This document shows, in pieces, positions 8,147 through 17,420 of a stretch of DNA of 64,000 nucleotides. The stretch lies in the NCBI GenBank assembly GCA_022801595.1, contig JAAWSO010000004.1, positions 59,696-123,695 on the forward strand. Direction: 5' to 3'. Position numbers and translations under genes: made by a program. A model generated the notes under the pieces. It had not been told where the DNA came from. It made no database searches and saw nothing but the letters and a program-made list of their open reading frames with translations. Within the stretch, counting starts at the first letter, position 1. Every line of letters begins with the position of its first letter. Source of the DNA: Clostridiales bacterium (lineage in GTDB: Bacteria; Bacillota; Clostridia; Oscillospirales; Acutalibacteraceae).

Positions 8147-9826
8147 ATGAAAAAAGCAGTCAAACAATCTACCTTAACCTTGGTATTAAACCTCGGTTCC
8201 ATGTTCCTATTATTAATTTGTACAGGCTTAATTATTACCTGTAGTGTTTTAAACAGCCATTTAGACAAAGCGAATCACGACCGTGTGGGGTTGCTCAACA
8301 ATATCACAACCTATTTCGACGCCTCTTCCTATCTTACCAATGAAGTGAGATCATTTGCAGCAACAGGCAATCAAGCCCACTATGATAATTATTATCAGGA
8401 GTTGAATGTCCTGAAAAATCGGGAAAATAGTTTGGCCGAAATCAAAAAAATCGGCATCTCTTCCCAGGAACAGGCAAAAATTGACGACATGTCTGCCCTT
8501 TCCAATAACTTAGTGCCACTGGAGGAAAAAGCCTTGGCAGACGCTGCTGCCGGTGATCTGGCAGGCGCTTTGGAAGCGGTTTATGGGGATGAGTATGCCA
8601 ATACCGTCGCTCAGATTCAAGCAAACCGCACCGATTTCCGCCAGCTTTTGAATGAACGTACCCAAGCTGAAATTGATCAAATGTCTTATCTTATTACAAT
8701 TTTTGATATCTTGGTATACTGTTTCATTGGCCTGACCGTTGCGCTTCAAATCCTCTCGTTCATTATGATTCGTATCCGTGTGATTCATCCAATCCTAAAA
8801 GTTCAAAAAGAAATGAATGAAATCGCTCACGGTCACTTGGCATTCCAAAGCACGCTGGAACCGGATTCCTCTGAAATTGGCCAAATGGTGGGAGCTGTTT
8901 TGGAGGCGAAAAACACTTGGCTGAATTATATCAGTGATATTTCCGAAAAATTGAGCCTTATGGCAAGCGGCAACATGGGGATTCAAATTGATATGGATTA
9001 CGTTGGCGATTTCCAGCCAATCAAAAAAGCAATGAACCAGATCATTGATTCCCTAAATGATGTTCTTTCCCAACTGAACAGCGCAGCAAAAGAGGTGTCT
9101 AATGGCTCCGCGCAAATTGCAAACGGCGCTCAAGAGCTGGCCCAAGGCAACACCCAACAGGCAAGCTCCGTTCAAGAATTGGCCCACACTATTGTCAGTC
9201 TTTCCGAAAAAGTCAAGGATACTGCTACTCGCGCCCACGAAGCAAATACTTTGACTGATACCGCAAGCAGCGAGCTCAATCAATCCAATGAATACATGGA
9301 GCAAATGATTGTTGCGATGGATCAAATCAATACCGCATCTTCTGAAATCGGTAAGATCATCAAGACGATTGAAGACATTGCGTTCCAGACAAACATTCTG
9401 GCTTTGAATGCTGCGGTGGAAGCAGCTCGCGCTGGAAACGCTGGCAAAGGCTTTGCCGTAGTTGCCGACGAAGTTCGGCAACTAGCAGGCAAGAGTGCGG
9501 AAGCGGCAAAATCCACCACTGGCTTGGTAACCGATTGTATCCATGCCATTGAAAATGGCTCCCAAATTGCCAATGCAACCGCAAACTCCTTGACCAATGT
9601 GATGCAAAGCGCCGCTATGGTCGCAGAAAGCATGGAGGCGATGTCTGTAGAAACGGACAAGCATGCAGAAGAAATGCTGGAAGCTACCGAAGGCTTCAAC
9701 CAGATTTCTGAAGTAGTACAGAACAACTCTGCTACCGCACAAGAAAGTGCGGCCGCCAGCCAAGAACTCAGTTCACAAGCTACTCTGCTTCGCAACCTGG
9801 TCGCTCAGTTCCAATTAAAGGACTAA
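8147..9826 (+). CDS. Methyl-accepting chemotaxis protein
   Basis: A 559-residue transmembrane chemoreceptor; ATG 8147 follows GGAGGG at 8133-8138, and the longer TTG form at 8102 is rejected. Order: cytoplasmic basic N terminus, membrane segment about residues 12-34, extracellular helical sensor (about 35-180), second membrane segment (about 182-207), HAMP domain (about 208-262), then the signalling hairpin. The hairpin tip reads [20 protein letters not shown] / [20 protein letters not shown], the invariant MCP motif. The ligand cannot be told from the sensor sequence. It stands alone between two terminators. Confidence 0.95.
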   Translation: MKKAVKQSTLTLVLNLGSMFLLLICTGLIITCSVLNSHLDKANHDRVGLLNNITTYFDASSYLTNEVRSFAATGNQAHYDNYYQELNVLKNRENSLAEIKKIGISSQEQAKIDDMSALSNNLVPLEEKALADAAAGDLAGALEAVYGDEYANTVAQIQANRTDFRQLLNERTQAEIDQMSYLITIFDILVYCFIGLTVALQILSFIMIRIRVIHPILKVQKEMNEIAHGHLAFQSTLEPDSSEIGQMVGAVLEAKNTWLNYISDISEKLSLMASGNMGIQIDMDYVGDFQPIKKAMNQIIDSLNDVLSQLNSAAKEVSNGSAQIANGAQELAQGNTQQASSVQELAHTIVSLSEKVKDTATRAHEANTLTDTASSELNQSNEYMEQMIVAMDQINTASSEIGKIIKTIEDIAFQTNILALNAAVEAARAGNAGKGFAVVADEVRQLAGKSAEAAKSTTGLVTDCIHAIENGSQIANATANSLTNVMQSAAMVAESMEAMSVETDKHAEEMLEATEGFNQISEVVQNNSATAQESAAASQELSSQATLLRNLVAQFQLKD

Positions 9827-9846
9827 TCCCTGAAAACTTTTACATA

Positions 9847-9892
9847 TCCCCTCTCAAAAGCCTTAGAAGAGCTTGTGAGAGGGGACTTTTTG
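9847..9892 (+). terminator. Terminator of the chemoreceptor gene
   Basis: TCCCCTCTCA (9847-9856) pairs perfectly with TGAGAGGGGA (9876-9885), followed by CTTTTTG. Confidence 0.85.
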
Positions 9893-9911
9893 TTACACAT
9901 TTTTTTATGTG

Positions 9912-9955
9912 ATAAGAAAAAGCCTCCTGCATTTCCACAGGAGGCTTTTTCTTAT
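9912..9955. terminator. Bidirectional terminator between chemoreceptor gene and tRNA-Gly
   Basis: An 18-bp perfect stem (9912-9929 with 9938-9955) with GC core GCCTCCTG and A/T flanks on both sides. It can end the tRNA transcript on the minus strand and read-through on the plus strand. Confidence 0.85.
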
Positions 9956-10030
<75 letters not shown>

Positions 10031-10199
10031 AAATTCCCAATTATTTGATTTCTTTTATTTTACCACAAAGTGCCTAGAATTGCAAGAGGCTGATTTGGGG
10101 GTGTTTAGTAGAATTCCGTCAAAAAAGAACGTGTTTTCCCTCAATGTTTTATATAATTTTTCCATCTTTCCTGGATTACTTTACATAATATTTTTTCCA

Positions 10200-10337
10200 A
10201 ACTTTCCACAAAACAACTTTGTGGAATTCTCCACACTTTCCACAGAGTTATCAACCGTGAAACCCAATTCTTCACCGTACTTTTCCACCTTTTCCACATA
10301 GTTTTCCCGGTAGGAAGGATTACATAGTGGAAAACTC
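10200..10337. other. Cluster of DnaA-box-like sequences in an intergenic gap
   Basis: The 10031-10459 gap has no supported gene. It holds repeated TTTCCACA-type words: TTTCCACA at 10203, TTTGTGGAA (inverse) at 10218, TTTCCACAG at 10237, TTATCAACC at 10249, TTTTCCACC at 10280, TTTTCCACA at 10290 and AGTGGAAAA (inverse) at 10326. These are one or two mismatches from the DnaA box TTATCCACA and recall the text around replication origins, but dnaA, dnaN or rpmH are absent here. Confidence 0.4.
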
Positions 10338-10458
10338 TCAATTTTGTTAGTTTACATAATTTTATTTTCCCTTTCTTTTCAAGATTCTTCCATCCCTTTT
10401 AAAAGGCAACAAACATACTGTAGATCTGCCACACGATGCTTTCGCTTAGGATACCGAC

Positions 10459-10491
10459 AAAAAAGCCAGGAGAATATCTCCTGGCTTTTTG
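10459..10491 (-). terminator. Terminator of thrS
   Basis: AAAAAGCCAGGAG (10460-10472) pairs with CTCCTGGCTTTTT (10478-10490), just past the thrS stop on the minus strand, with T-runs in both directions. Confidence 0.85.
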
Positions 10492-10497
10492 TATTCT

Positions 10498-12444
10498 TTA
10501 GTCTTTGCTTTTCGTTGCAACTTGAGTCAAAGCTTTGGACAGGAATTCCTCCAGCGGCATCGTGCCCAAATCACCATCTTTCCGGCTGCGTACTGCCACA
10601 GTCCCCTGCTCAAGCTCCTTGTCTCCAATGACCAGCATGTATGGGATTTTCTCCAACTGGGCTTCCCGGATCTTGTAGCCAATCTTCTCGCTTCGGGTAT
10701 CCGTGGTCACCCGCAGGCCAGCATTTTGCAGCTTTTCCTGGATACTTTGGGCATCTGGAATCAATCGGTCGCTGAGCGGCAAAATCCTTACCTGTTCCGG
10801 CATCAACCACATCGGTAAAGCACCTGCATACTTTTCGATCAGGAGGGCCAAAGTACGCTCATAGCAACCTAACGAAGTCCGGTGGATGACGTAAGGGTGC
10901 TTGGTCTGCCCATCCGCATCTACATAGGTCATGCCAAACCGCTCAGCAAGCTGGAAGTCAATCTGCACCGTAATCAAGGTATCCTCCTTGCCATGGACAT
11001 TTTTGATCTGGATATCCAGCTTTGGACCGTAGAAAGCGGCCTCTCCCGAAGCCTCGGTATATTCCAGCTTCAAGTCGTTGAGGATTTCCCGCATCCGATT
11101 TTGAACCTCTTCCCATTGCTCTGGGGAACCAATGTATTTTTCCTTGTCGTTTTCATCCCATTTCGAGAAACGGTAGGAAACGTCCTCATCCAATCCCAAG
11201 GTACGGAGCATATGGTTTGCCAGCTCCACACAATCCGCAAATTCTTGCTCCAATTGCTCCGGCAAACAGGCAATGTGACCTTCTGAAATGGTAAACTGCC
11301 GCACCCGGATCAAGCCGTGCATTTCGCCGGAAGCCTCGTTGCGGAACAAGGTGGAAGTTTCATTGAGGCGCATGGGCAGATCCCGGTAGCTGCGCTTTTT
11401 ATTCAGGTAAACCTGGAACTGGAACGGGCAGGTCATCGGACGCAGAGCAAACACTTCCTTGTCACTCTCCGGATCTCCCAAGACAAACATACCATCTCGG
11501 TAATGATCCCAGTGGCCGGAAATTTTGTACAGATCATTCTTTGCCAAATAAGGGGTTTTCGTCAGCAGATAGCCGCGCTTTTCCTCCTCATCCTCCACAA
11601 AGCGGGAGAGGGTTTGAATCACCCGGGCGCCGTTTGGCAGCAGGATTGGCAACCCTTGTCCAATATAATCCACGGTGGTGAAATAGCCTAACTGACGGCC
11701 CAAAAGATTGTGGTCCCGTTTCTTCGCCTCCTCAACCCGCTCCAAATATTCCTCCAACTCAGAGGCTTTTGGAAAAGCAATACCATACAGACGCTGCAAC
11801 TGTTTGTTGTTAGAATCACCTCGCCAGTAAGCCGCAGTCGCATTGGTTAGCTTAACCGCTTTCAAGTTGCCAGTAGATAACAGGTGAGGGCCTGCGCACA
11901 GATCCGTAAACTCCCCTTGTTTGTAAAAGCTAATGGCCTCGCCTTTCCCGGCATGCTCCTCGATTAGTTCCACTTTATAGTCCTGGCCTTGCTCCTGCAT
12001 CAATGCTTTCGCCTCATCCGCTGGCAGCTCAAACCGCTCCAACGGCAGGTTTTCCTTGATAATCTTTTTCATTTCCGCCTCGATTTTCGGCAGATCCTCT
12101 GGGGTCAGCGGACGTTCCAGATCCATATCATAATAAAACCCTTGGTCAATGGACGGGCCAATGGCCAGCTTCGCTTCTGGGTATAGGCGTTTTACTGCCT
12201 GCGCCATGATATGGGAGGCCGTGTGCCAATAAGCCTGCTGACCTTGCGCATCTTGGAATGTCAGGATTTCCAGGGTGCAGTCCTCCTGGATGGGAGTGCG
12301 CAAATCCACAACCTCTCCATTGATTTTTCCGGCACAGGCTGCTTTATACAGACCTGCTCCGATTTCTTTGGCAATTTCTGCAACGGATACACCTGCAGGA
12401 AATTCTCGGACATCGCCTTTTAATGTTACTTCAATAGAAGCCAT
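10498..12444 (-). CDS. thrS: Threonyl-tRNA synthetase
   Basis: A 648-residue class II synthetase. ATG 12444 follows AAGGAG; the longer frame to 12555 runs into the T-box terminator and is rejected. Domains: TGS (residues 1-62), editing/second additional domain with HTASHIMAQAVKRLYPE, catalytic core (about 240-530) with MTCPFQFQVYLN carrying a zinc Cys and the motif-3-like HRTSLGCYERTLALLIEKYAG, then the anticodon-binding domain (VTTDTRSEKIGYKIREAQ, IPYMLVIGDKE). Motif 2 reads RVRQFTISEGHIACL rather than the common RVRGFTQDDAHIFC, so this is a divergent clade. Controlled by the T-box leader upstream. Confidence 0.95.
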   Translation of the reverse strand: MASIEVTLKGDVREFPAGVSVAEIAKEIGAGLYKAACAGKINGEVVDLRTPIQEDCTLEILTFQDAQGQQAYWHTASHIMAQAVKRLYPEAKLAIGPSIDQGFYYDMDLERPLTPEDLPKIEAEMKKIIKENLPLERFELPADEAKALMQEQGQDYKVELIEEHAGKGEAISFYKQGEFTDLCAGPHLLSTGNLKAVKLTNATAAYWRGDSNNKQLQRLYGIAFPKASELEEYLERVEEAKKRDHNLLGRQLGYFTTVDYIGQGLPILLPNGARVIQTLSRFVEDEEEKRGYLLTKTPYLAKNDLYKISGHWDHYRDGMFVLGDPESDKEVFALRPMTCPFQFQVYLNKKRSYRDLPMRLNETSTLFRNEASGEMHGLIRVRQFTISEGHIACLPEQLEQEFADCVELANHMLRTLGLDEDVSYRFSKWDENDKEKYIGSPEQWEEVQNRMREILNDLKLEYTEASGEAAFYGPKLDIQIKNVHGKEDTLITVQIDFQLAERFGMTYVDADGQTKHPYVIHRTSLGCYERTLALLIEKYAGALPMWLMPEQVRILPLSDRLIPDAQSIQEKLQNAGLRVTTDTRSEKIGYKIREAQLEKIPYMLVIGDKELEQGTVAVRSRKDGDLGTMPLEEFLSKALTQVATKSKD

Positions 12445-12520
12445 ATTCTCCAACTCCTTATACATCATGATGATTGATTTCTGTGATTCAAAACAAAATC
12501 CAGGGATTCGCAGGACAATA

Positions 12521-12793
12521 AAAAAAGCCCCGCCCCCAAAAGGGGCAAGGCACAAAGTCTCGCGGTTCCACCCAAATTCAGCGGATTGCTCCGCCCTTTC
12601 CCGGCTGATAACGGGGCCATCCGTTCCGCCTTAGCCAAGGGAACCCTTGTTTTCAGCGGACTGCTCCAAGGCGGTGGCCAGCTCCTCCCTTGCTGCTCCG
12701 GCTTCCAGCTGCGACCGGTGCTCTCTGGTGCAAATGTTTTACGGAATCTGGCATCCTTGTCCATGCATTATGATTGATTGTTGATTCTGTCGT
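12521..12793 (-). promoter_or_regulatory. T-box leader of thrS
   Basis: On the minus strand the leader contains GGGTGGAACCGCG (12561-12573), the conserved T-box word that pairs in the antiterminator, with TGGA to meet the tRNA UCCA end. It is followed by a terminator, GCCTTGCCCC / GGGGCGGGGC and a T-run (about 12525-12555). Uncharged tRNA-Thr is the expected effector because thrS is the only gene downstream. I could not place the specifier codon with certainty. Confidence 0.93.
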
Positions 12794-12800
12794 ACTTCCC

Positions 12801-12829
12801 ATCATAGCACTGGATTTCCTCCCTGTCAA
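12801..12829 (-). promoter_or_regulatory. Sigma-A promoter of the thrS T-box transcript
   Basis: Minus strand: TTGACA (12829-12824), a 17-base spacer and TATGAT (12806-12801). The start point is expected near 12794. Confidence 0.85.
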
Positions 12830-12902
12830 GTCCCGATTGCTGCCAATTTCTGAACTTTTTTTGGAAAAATGGCACATAGCGTTAATTTATTCTTGGTTTT
12901 CC

Positions 12903-12931
12903 TTGACAGAACAGGGGTTACGTAATACAAT
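12903..12931 (+). promoter_or_regulatory. Sigma-A promoter of rny
   Basis: TTGACA (12903-12908), a 17-base spacer and TACAAT (12926-12931), about 118 bases before the rny start; divergent from the thrS promoter. Confidence 0.8.
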
Positions 12932-13048
12932 TATGGTTAGGATATTTTCTGATCCTATCCCACGGGAACACAACCATTCCCGGAATTCAAATTTTATGAG
13001 AATTCAGACATAATGAAATTTGAAAAAGAAAGACAAGGAGGTGCAAAT

Positions 13049-14605
13049 TTGATCTCTGTTTTAGCTTGTATTCTAATCGCTGTTGGATGTGCAATCGTCG
13101 CCGGCGTCATTGCGTTTTTTGCTGGCATCGCATACCGAAAAAAGTCCGCGGAAACCGCCCTGGGTTCTGCGGAGCAAGAGGCGAAACGAATTGTAGGAGA
13201 CGCGATCAAAGCCGCGGAAGCGAAGAAAAAAGAAGCGATCCTAGAAGGCAAAGACGAAATCCATCGGCTGCGCAATGAATCGGAAAAAGAGCTCAACGAC
13301 CGCCGGAGAGAAGTCCAGCGTCAAGAGCGGCGGATTCAGCAGAAGGAAGAAACCTTGGATAAAAAGCTGGAAAGCCTAGAAAACAAGGAAGAAGCCGTGG
13401 CGCAGAAGCATAAACTGGCGGAAGCCCGTTTGGCGGAAGCCGAAGAAGTCAAAAAGAAACAATTTGAAATGCTGGAGAAAATCTCCGGCTTCACCATCGA
13501 ACAGGCCAAGGAGTTCTTGCTCAAAAACCTGGAAGATGAACTGGAGCACGAGAAGGCAGTCAAGATCATGGAGTTTGAACAGCAAACCCGTGACGATGCA
13601 GAATCCACTGCTCGCGAGATCATTGGCATGGCGATTCAGCGATGTGCTGCCGACCATGCTGCAGAGGCCACCATTTCGGTGGTACAATTGCCAAATGACG
13701 AAATGAAGGGCCGGATCATTGGCCGGGAAGGCCGGAATATCCGCGCCATTGAAACCATTACCGGCGTAGATCTGATCATTGACGATACGCCGGAGGCCAT
13801 TACCATTTCCAGCTTCGAGCCGGTACGCCGGGAGATCGCCCGGGTAGCCCTGGAGAAGCTGATTGCGGACGGCCGGATCCACCCAACCCGCATTGAAGAA
13901 ATGATCGACAAAGCCCGCCGGGAAGTCGAAGCGACCATCAAGCAGGAAGGCGAACGCGCCGTCATTGAAGCTGGTGTCAACGGCATCCATCCCGAACTGG
14001 TCAAACTGTTGGGCCGGTTGCGTTACCGTACCAGCTACGGACAAAATGTGCTTAACCATTCCCTGGAAGTTGCTTTCCTATGCGGTATTATGGCTTCCGA
14101 GCTAGGGGTTGACCCAGCCATTGCCCGCCGTGCCGGCCTGCTGCATGATATCGGCAAGGCTCTGGATCATGAGATTGAAGGCTCCCACGTTGAGATCGGT
14201 ATCGACGTGGCGCGCAAGTATAAGGAAAGTGAAACCGTAATTCATGCGATCCACGCGCATCATGGCGATGTGGAAGCCAAAACTGTGGTGGCTTGCATTA
14301 CCCAGGCGGCCGATGCCATTTCCGCCGCCCGCCCTGGCGCTCGCCGGGAAAACTTGGAAAACTACATCAAACGACTGGAGAAGCTGGAGGAAGTGGCCTC
14401 TTCCTTTGACGGCGTAGAACGCTGCTTTGCCATTCAGGCAGGCCGCGAGATCCGCATCATGGTAAAGCCAGATGTGATCAATGACGATAAAATGGTCCTT
14501 CTCGCACGAGACATTTGCCGCAAGATCGAAAATGATTTGGAATATCCTGGACAAATCAAAGTCAATATTGTCCGTGAAAGCCGGGCAATCGAATACGCAA
14601 AATAG
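13049..14605 (+). CDS. rny: Ribonuclease Y
   Basis: A 518-residue membrane-anchored endoribonuclease. I place the start at TTG 13049 because AAGGAGGTG occupies 13035-13043, inside the longer ATG form that begins at 13013. One N-terminal membrane segment (residues about 5-27), a long charged coiled coil (30-190), a KH domain with [15 protein letters not shown], and an HD domain with [13 protein letters not shown]. RNase Y starts mRNA decay at the inner membrane face. ymdB, found next to rny in B. subtilis, lies 2 kb downstream, separated here by the ABC-F gene. Confidence 0.95.
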   Translation: MISVLACILIAVGCAIVAGVIAFFAGIAYRKKSAETALGSAEQEAKRIVGDAIKAAEAKKKEAILEGKDEIHRLRNESEKELNDRRREVQRQERRIQQKEETLDKKLESLENKEEAVAQKHKLAEARLAEAEEVKKKQFEMLEKISGFTIEQAKEFLLKNLEDELEHEKAVKIMEFEQQTRDDAESTAREIIGMAIQRCAADHAAEATISVVQLPNDEMKGRIIGREGRNIRAIETITGVDLIIDDTPEAITISSFEPVRREIARVALEKLIADGRIHPTRIEEMIDKARREVEATIKQEGERAVIEAGVNGIHPELVKLLGRLRYRTSYGQNVLNHSLEVAFLCGIMASELGVDPAIARRAGLLHDIGKALDHEIEGSHVEIGIDVARKYKESETVIHAIHAHHGDVEAKTVVACITQAADAISAARPGARRENLENYIKRLEKLEEVASSFDGVERCFAIQAGREIRIMVKPDVINDDKMVLLARDICRKIENDLEYPGQIKVNIVRESRAIEYAK

Positions 14606-14613
14606 AACATACC

Positions 14614-14652
14614 GGACAGGCGCTTTTATGGGCGACCTGTCCTTTCTTTTTC
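14614..14652 (+). terminator. Terminator of rny
   Basis: GGACAGG (14614-14620) pairs with CCTGTCC (14636-14642) followed by TTTCTTTTTC; the T-run touches the next promoter. Confidence 0.75.
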
Positions 14653-14653
14653 T

Positions 14654-14682
14654 TGACAAAAGGATCCCGATATGCTATCATA
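14654..14682 (+). promoter_or_regulatory. Sigma-A promoter of the ABC-F attenuator transcript
   Basis: TTGACA (14654-14659), a 17-base spacer and TATCAT (14677-14682). The predicted start near 14690 leaves a leader of about 265 bases before the ABC-F gene. Confidence 0.8.
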
Positions 14683-14719
14683 ACCACAATAAAATGAAAA
14701 CGAGGTGATCCGCAAGGCC

Positions 14720-14743
14720 ATGCGTCATTCTTCTTGCAACTAA
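14720..14743 (+). CDS. Leader peptide MRHSSCN of the ABC-F attenuator
   Basis: A seven-codon ORF beginning ATG 14720 with GAGGTGATC at 14702-14710 as ribosome site. Its Ser-Ser-Cys codons form the sequence TCTTCTTGCA (14729-14738), which is complementary to TGCAAGAAGA downstream. Translation of this peptide, or ribosome arrest on it, would therefore control which RNA stems form. An even shorter ORF (MKTR) ends within the ribosome site. Confidence 0.6.
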   Translation: MRHSSCN

Positions 14744-14940
14744 TCGTGAAAAAATCGGGTATTGTTTGACAAGCTGCTAACCAGCGGCCTTTTCGGCATA
14801 CCCCTGCAAGAAGATTTTCCATGCCACGCTTCCCTCCTTCCGTCATATCCCGGTCGCTCTGTTCCCTTTCGGAACAGGGCTTTCCTACCGTTTTTGGGGA
14901 CTGCAAGGACATTTGTCTTCTTGCAGTCCTTTTTGTTTTG
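14729..14940 (+). promoter_or_regulatory. Transcription attenuator in front of the ABC-F gene
   Basis: Four segments: (1) TCTTCTTGCA 14729-14738 in the leader ORF; (2) TGCAAGAAGA 14805-14814; (3) GGACTGCAAG 14898-14907; (4) TCTTCTTGCAGTCC 14916-14929 followed by TTTTTG. Segments 3 and 4 form a 10-bp intrinsic terminator ending just before the gene. Segment 2 can pair with either 1 or 4. If a stalled ribosome covers 1, segment 2 is free to capture 4 and block the terminator. This matches the known logic of antibiotic-induced ABC-F and erm leaders. Confidence 0.75.
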
Positions 14941-14956
14941 ACTGGAGGTATGTCTT

Positions 14957-16447
14957 ATGTCACAGATTCAAATTTCAAACCTAACTTTTGGCTATGATGG
15001 CAGCCATGACCTAGTGTTTGACAACATCTCCCTACGCCTAGATACCAACTGGAAAACTGGCCTGGTCGGCCGCAATGGCCGGGGGAAAACTACCCTGCTC
15101 CAGCTTCTCTTAGGAAACTTGGAATACCGGGGAACCATTTCGTGCGCTGTACCGTTTTCCTATTTTCCCTTCCAGGTCTCAGACCCCTCTCAGCTTACCA
15201 TAGATCTGGTAGAGCCGCTCCTAGAGGGTGGAGAACGCTGGCAGCTAGAACGGGAGCTTTCCCTTCTGCACGTAGAAGGGAATGATATTTTATACCGTCC
15301 CTTCTACACACTGAGCCAAGGGGAGCAAACCAAAACGCTGCTGGCAGCCTTATTTTTGCAGGAAGGCCGCTTCCTGCTGATTGACGAACCCACCAACCAC
15401 CTGGATCTTCCTGCTCGAGAAGTCGTCAGCCGCTATCTCCGGGCAAAATCCGGGTTTCTTTTAGTTTCCCATGATCGGGCTTTTCTGGACGCCTGTGTGG
15501 ATCATATCGTAGCTATTCACAAAACTGGACTGGAAATCCAACGGGGAAATTTCTCCTCCTGGAAACAAAATAAGGATCAGCAGGATGCTCTGGAGCAATC
15601 CCAGAATCGGCAGCTAAAAAAAGAAATCCATCGTCTCCAAGAAGCGGCGCGGCGTACCGCGACTTGGTCTGATCAAGTAGAAAAAACCAAAAAAGGCAAC
15701 CGGAATTCCGGCCTCCATCCAGACACGGGGTACATTGGACACAAAGCAGCTAAAATGATGAAACGATCCCAATCGGTGGAATCCCGTCAGAAAAAGGCCA
15801 TTGCGGAAAAAGAATCGCTGCTCCGAAATCTGGAAACTGCGGAAGAGTTGACCATTCGTCCTCTTGCCTATCCCCAAAATCGGTTCGTGGAAGTGCGGGA
15901 TCTGTCTGTTTGCTATGGGGATCGAGCATTATTTCAGCCACTTTCCTTTTCTATTCGACAGGGTGACCGAATTGCCATTCAAGGGCCCAACGGCTGTGGA
16001 AAATCCAGCCTGTTGTCCCTATTGGTCGGCCAGGCTATTCCCTACCGAGGAACCTATACCATCGGCAGCCAGCTTGTTCTGTCTTACGTTCCTCAAGATA
16101 CGTCCTTTCTATCGGGCAGCCTGGATGACTTTTTGCAAGCCCACGCCATTGACCAAACCCGGTGCAAAACCATTTTGCGGAAGCTGGATTTTTCCCGCTC
16201 CCAATTCGCGCGGGATATGAGCACATTCAGCGCTGGGCAAAAGAAAAAAGTGCTGTTGGCAAAAAGCCTATGCGAATCTGCTCATCTCTATCTGTGGGAT
16301 GAACCTCTCAATTACATCGACCTACTCTCCCGCATTCAAATCGAGGAGTTGCTGAAAGACCATTCTGCCACCATGCTGTTTGTGGAACACGACCGTTCCT
16401 TTGTGGAAAAAACCGCCACCCAAATCCTCCCCTTGATCTTCCCTTAA
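14957..16447 (+). CDS. ABC-F ribosome-protection ATPase, Lsa-like
   Basis: A 496-residue protein with two ATPase domains and no membrane segments. Domain 1 has GRNGRGKTT (about residue 37), the signature LSQGEQTK and LLIDEPTNHLDL; a charged linker (about 190-290) lies between; domain 2 has GPNGCGKSS, FSAGQKKKVLLAKSL and LWDEPLNYIDL. The opening MSQIQISNLTFGYDG and TNWKTGLVGRNGRGKTTLL are close to the Lsa/Vga group, which dislodges lincosamides, pleuromutilins and streptogramin A from the ribosome. The attenuator upstream fits drug-induced expression. The actual spectrum cannot be read from sequence. Confidence 0.88.
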   Translation: MSQIQISNLTFGYDGSHDLVFDNISLRLDTNWKTGLVGRNGRGKTTLLQLLLGNLEYRGTISCAVPFSYFPFQVSDPSQLTIDLVEPLLEGGERWQLERELSLLHVEGNDILYRPFYTLSQGEQTKTLLAALFLQEGRFLLIDEPTNHLDLPAREVVSRYLRAKSGFLLVSHDRAFLDACVDHIVAIHKTGLEIQRGNFSSWKQNKDQQDALEQSQNRQLKKEIHRLQEAARRTATWSDQVEKTKKGNRNSGLHPDTGYIGHKAAKMMKRSQSVESRQKKAIAEKESLLRNLETAEELTIRPLAYPQNRFVEVRDLSVCYGDRALFQPLSFSIRQGDRIAIQGPNGCGKSSLLSLLVGQAIPYRGTYTIGSQLVLSYVPQDTSFLSGSLDDFLQAHAIDQTRCKTILRKLDFSRSQFARDMSTFSAGQKKKVLLAKSLCESAHLYLWDEPLNYIDLLSRIQIEELLKDHSATMLFVEHDRSFVEKTATQILPLIFP

Positions 16448-16608
16448 TGCTGGATTTCACACAGATCTTTGGTAAGATTTTCTCGCTTTATGCTTCTTTT
16501 TATAGAAAAACCGTGAGTGAAAATCCAAATTGTTTGGAATTTATTTATTTTTCCAGTCCGATTTTATGTTATACTGGATAGAGATTCCAGAAAAAGTGGA
16601 GGGTTTCT

Positions 16609-17373
16609 ATGAATATTCTTGCCATTGGCGATGTAACCGGCAGCATCGGCTGCAAATTTCTCCGCGCGCATTTACCGCAATTAAAAAAAATCAAGCAAGT
16701 GGACTTGGTGATCGCCAACGGGGAGAATTCTGCGGATGGAAACGGCATTACCCCAGCCTCCGCCCAATTCCTTTTTGACAGTGGGGTGGATGTGATCACT
16801 GCCGGGAACCACAGCTTCCGCCGCCGAGAAATGTATGAAGTCTTCGACCGGGAGGAGACGCTGCTCCGTCCTGCTAATTTCCCGCCGGGAACGCCAGGGC
16901 ACGGCTCCTGTATTGTGGACAAAGGGCGGCTCCAAGTTGGCGTGATCAACCTAATGGGCGTGGTCTATCTGGAAAGTTTGGACTGTCCCTTTGCTGCAGC
17001 GGATCGGCTTCTAAAAAAAATGCCCGCCATTACTTTAGTCGATTTCCACGCAGAAGCCACTGGGGAAAAAGGCGCCTTGGCTTACTATCTGGACGGCCGA
17101 GTATCCGCCATTTTTGGCACTCATACCCATGTGCAAACCGCGGATGAAAGTATCCTGCCAAACGGCACCGGATTTATCACCGATGTTGGCATGACCGGCC
17201 CAATCCGCTCGGTCTTAGGGGTGAAACCGGAATTGGTAATCCAAAAAATGCGTTCCAAAATGCCGGTACGTTTTGACCTGGCTGGCGGAGACTGCCACAT
17301 GGATTGTGTGTTATTCATCATTGATGACAAAACTGGAAAAACGACCGCCGTGGAACGTTTAAAAATCCAATGA
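16609..17373 (+). CDS. ymdB: YmdB-family metallophosphoesterase
   Basis: A 254-residue protein, start after GTGGAGGG. It carries all metal-binding blocks of the YmdB family: IGDVTGSIG (residue 7), IANGENSADGNG, TAGNHSFRR, LVDFHAEATGEK and IFGTHTHVQTADE, plus the usual FITDVGMTGP. The family is a 2',3'-cyclic nucleotide phosphodiesterase that in Bacillus influences biofilm and motility states. Although next to rny in many genomes, here it has its own upstream region; a TATACT at about 16570 is a possible -10. No membrane segment. Confidence 0.93.
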   Translation: MNILAIGDVTGSIGCKFLRAHLPQLKKIKQVDLVIANGENSADGNGITPASAQFLFDSGVDVITAGNHSFRRREMYEVFDREETLLRPANFPPGTPGHGSCIVDKGRLQVGVINLMGVVYLESLDCPFAAADRLLKKMPAITLVDFHAEATGEKGALAYYLDGRVSAIFGTHTHVQTADESILPNGTGFITDVGMTGPIRSVLGVKPELVIQKMRSKMPVRFDLAGGDCHMDCVLFIIDDKTGKTTAVERLKIQ

Positions 17374-17420
17374 AAAATTTTCCTGTTTTTGGAAATTCTC
17401 TCCGGTAAGACCGACATCTG

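Noticed and set aside
10200..10337. Chromosomal replication origin
   Set aside because: No dnaA, dnaN, rpmH or clear AT-rich unwinding element next to it, and the boxes are imperfect. Kept only as a DnaA-box-like cluster.
10080..10341. Small ORFs on both strands in the gap between tRNA-Gly and thrS
   Set aside because: They lack ribosome sites, read through TTTCCACA repeats and have no coding character.
12445..12555. N-terminal extension of thrS to 12555
   Set aside because: It would translate the T-box terminator. A good ribosome site supports ATG 12444, and the protein then starts at the TGS domain.
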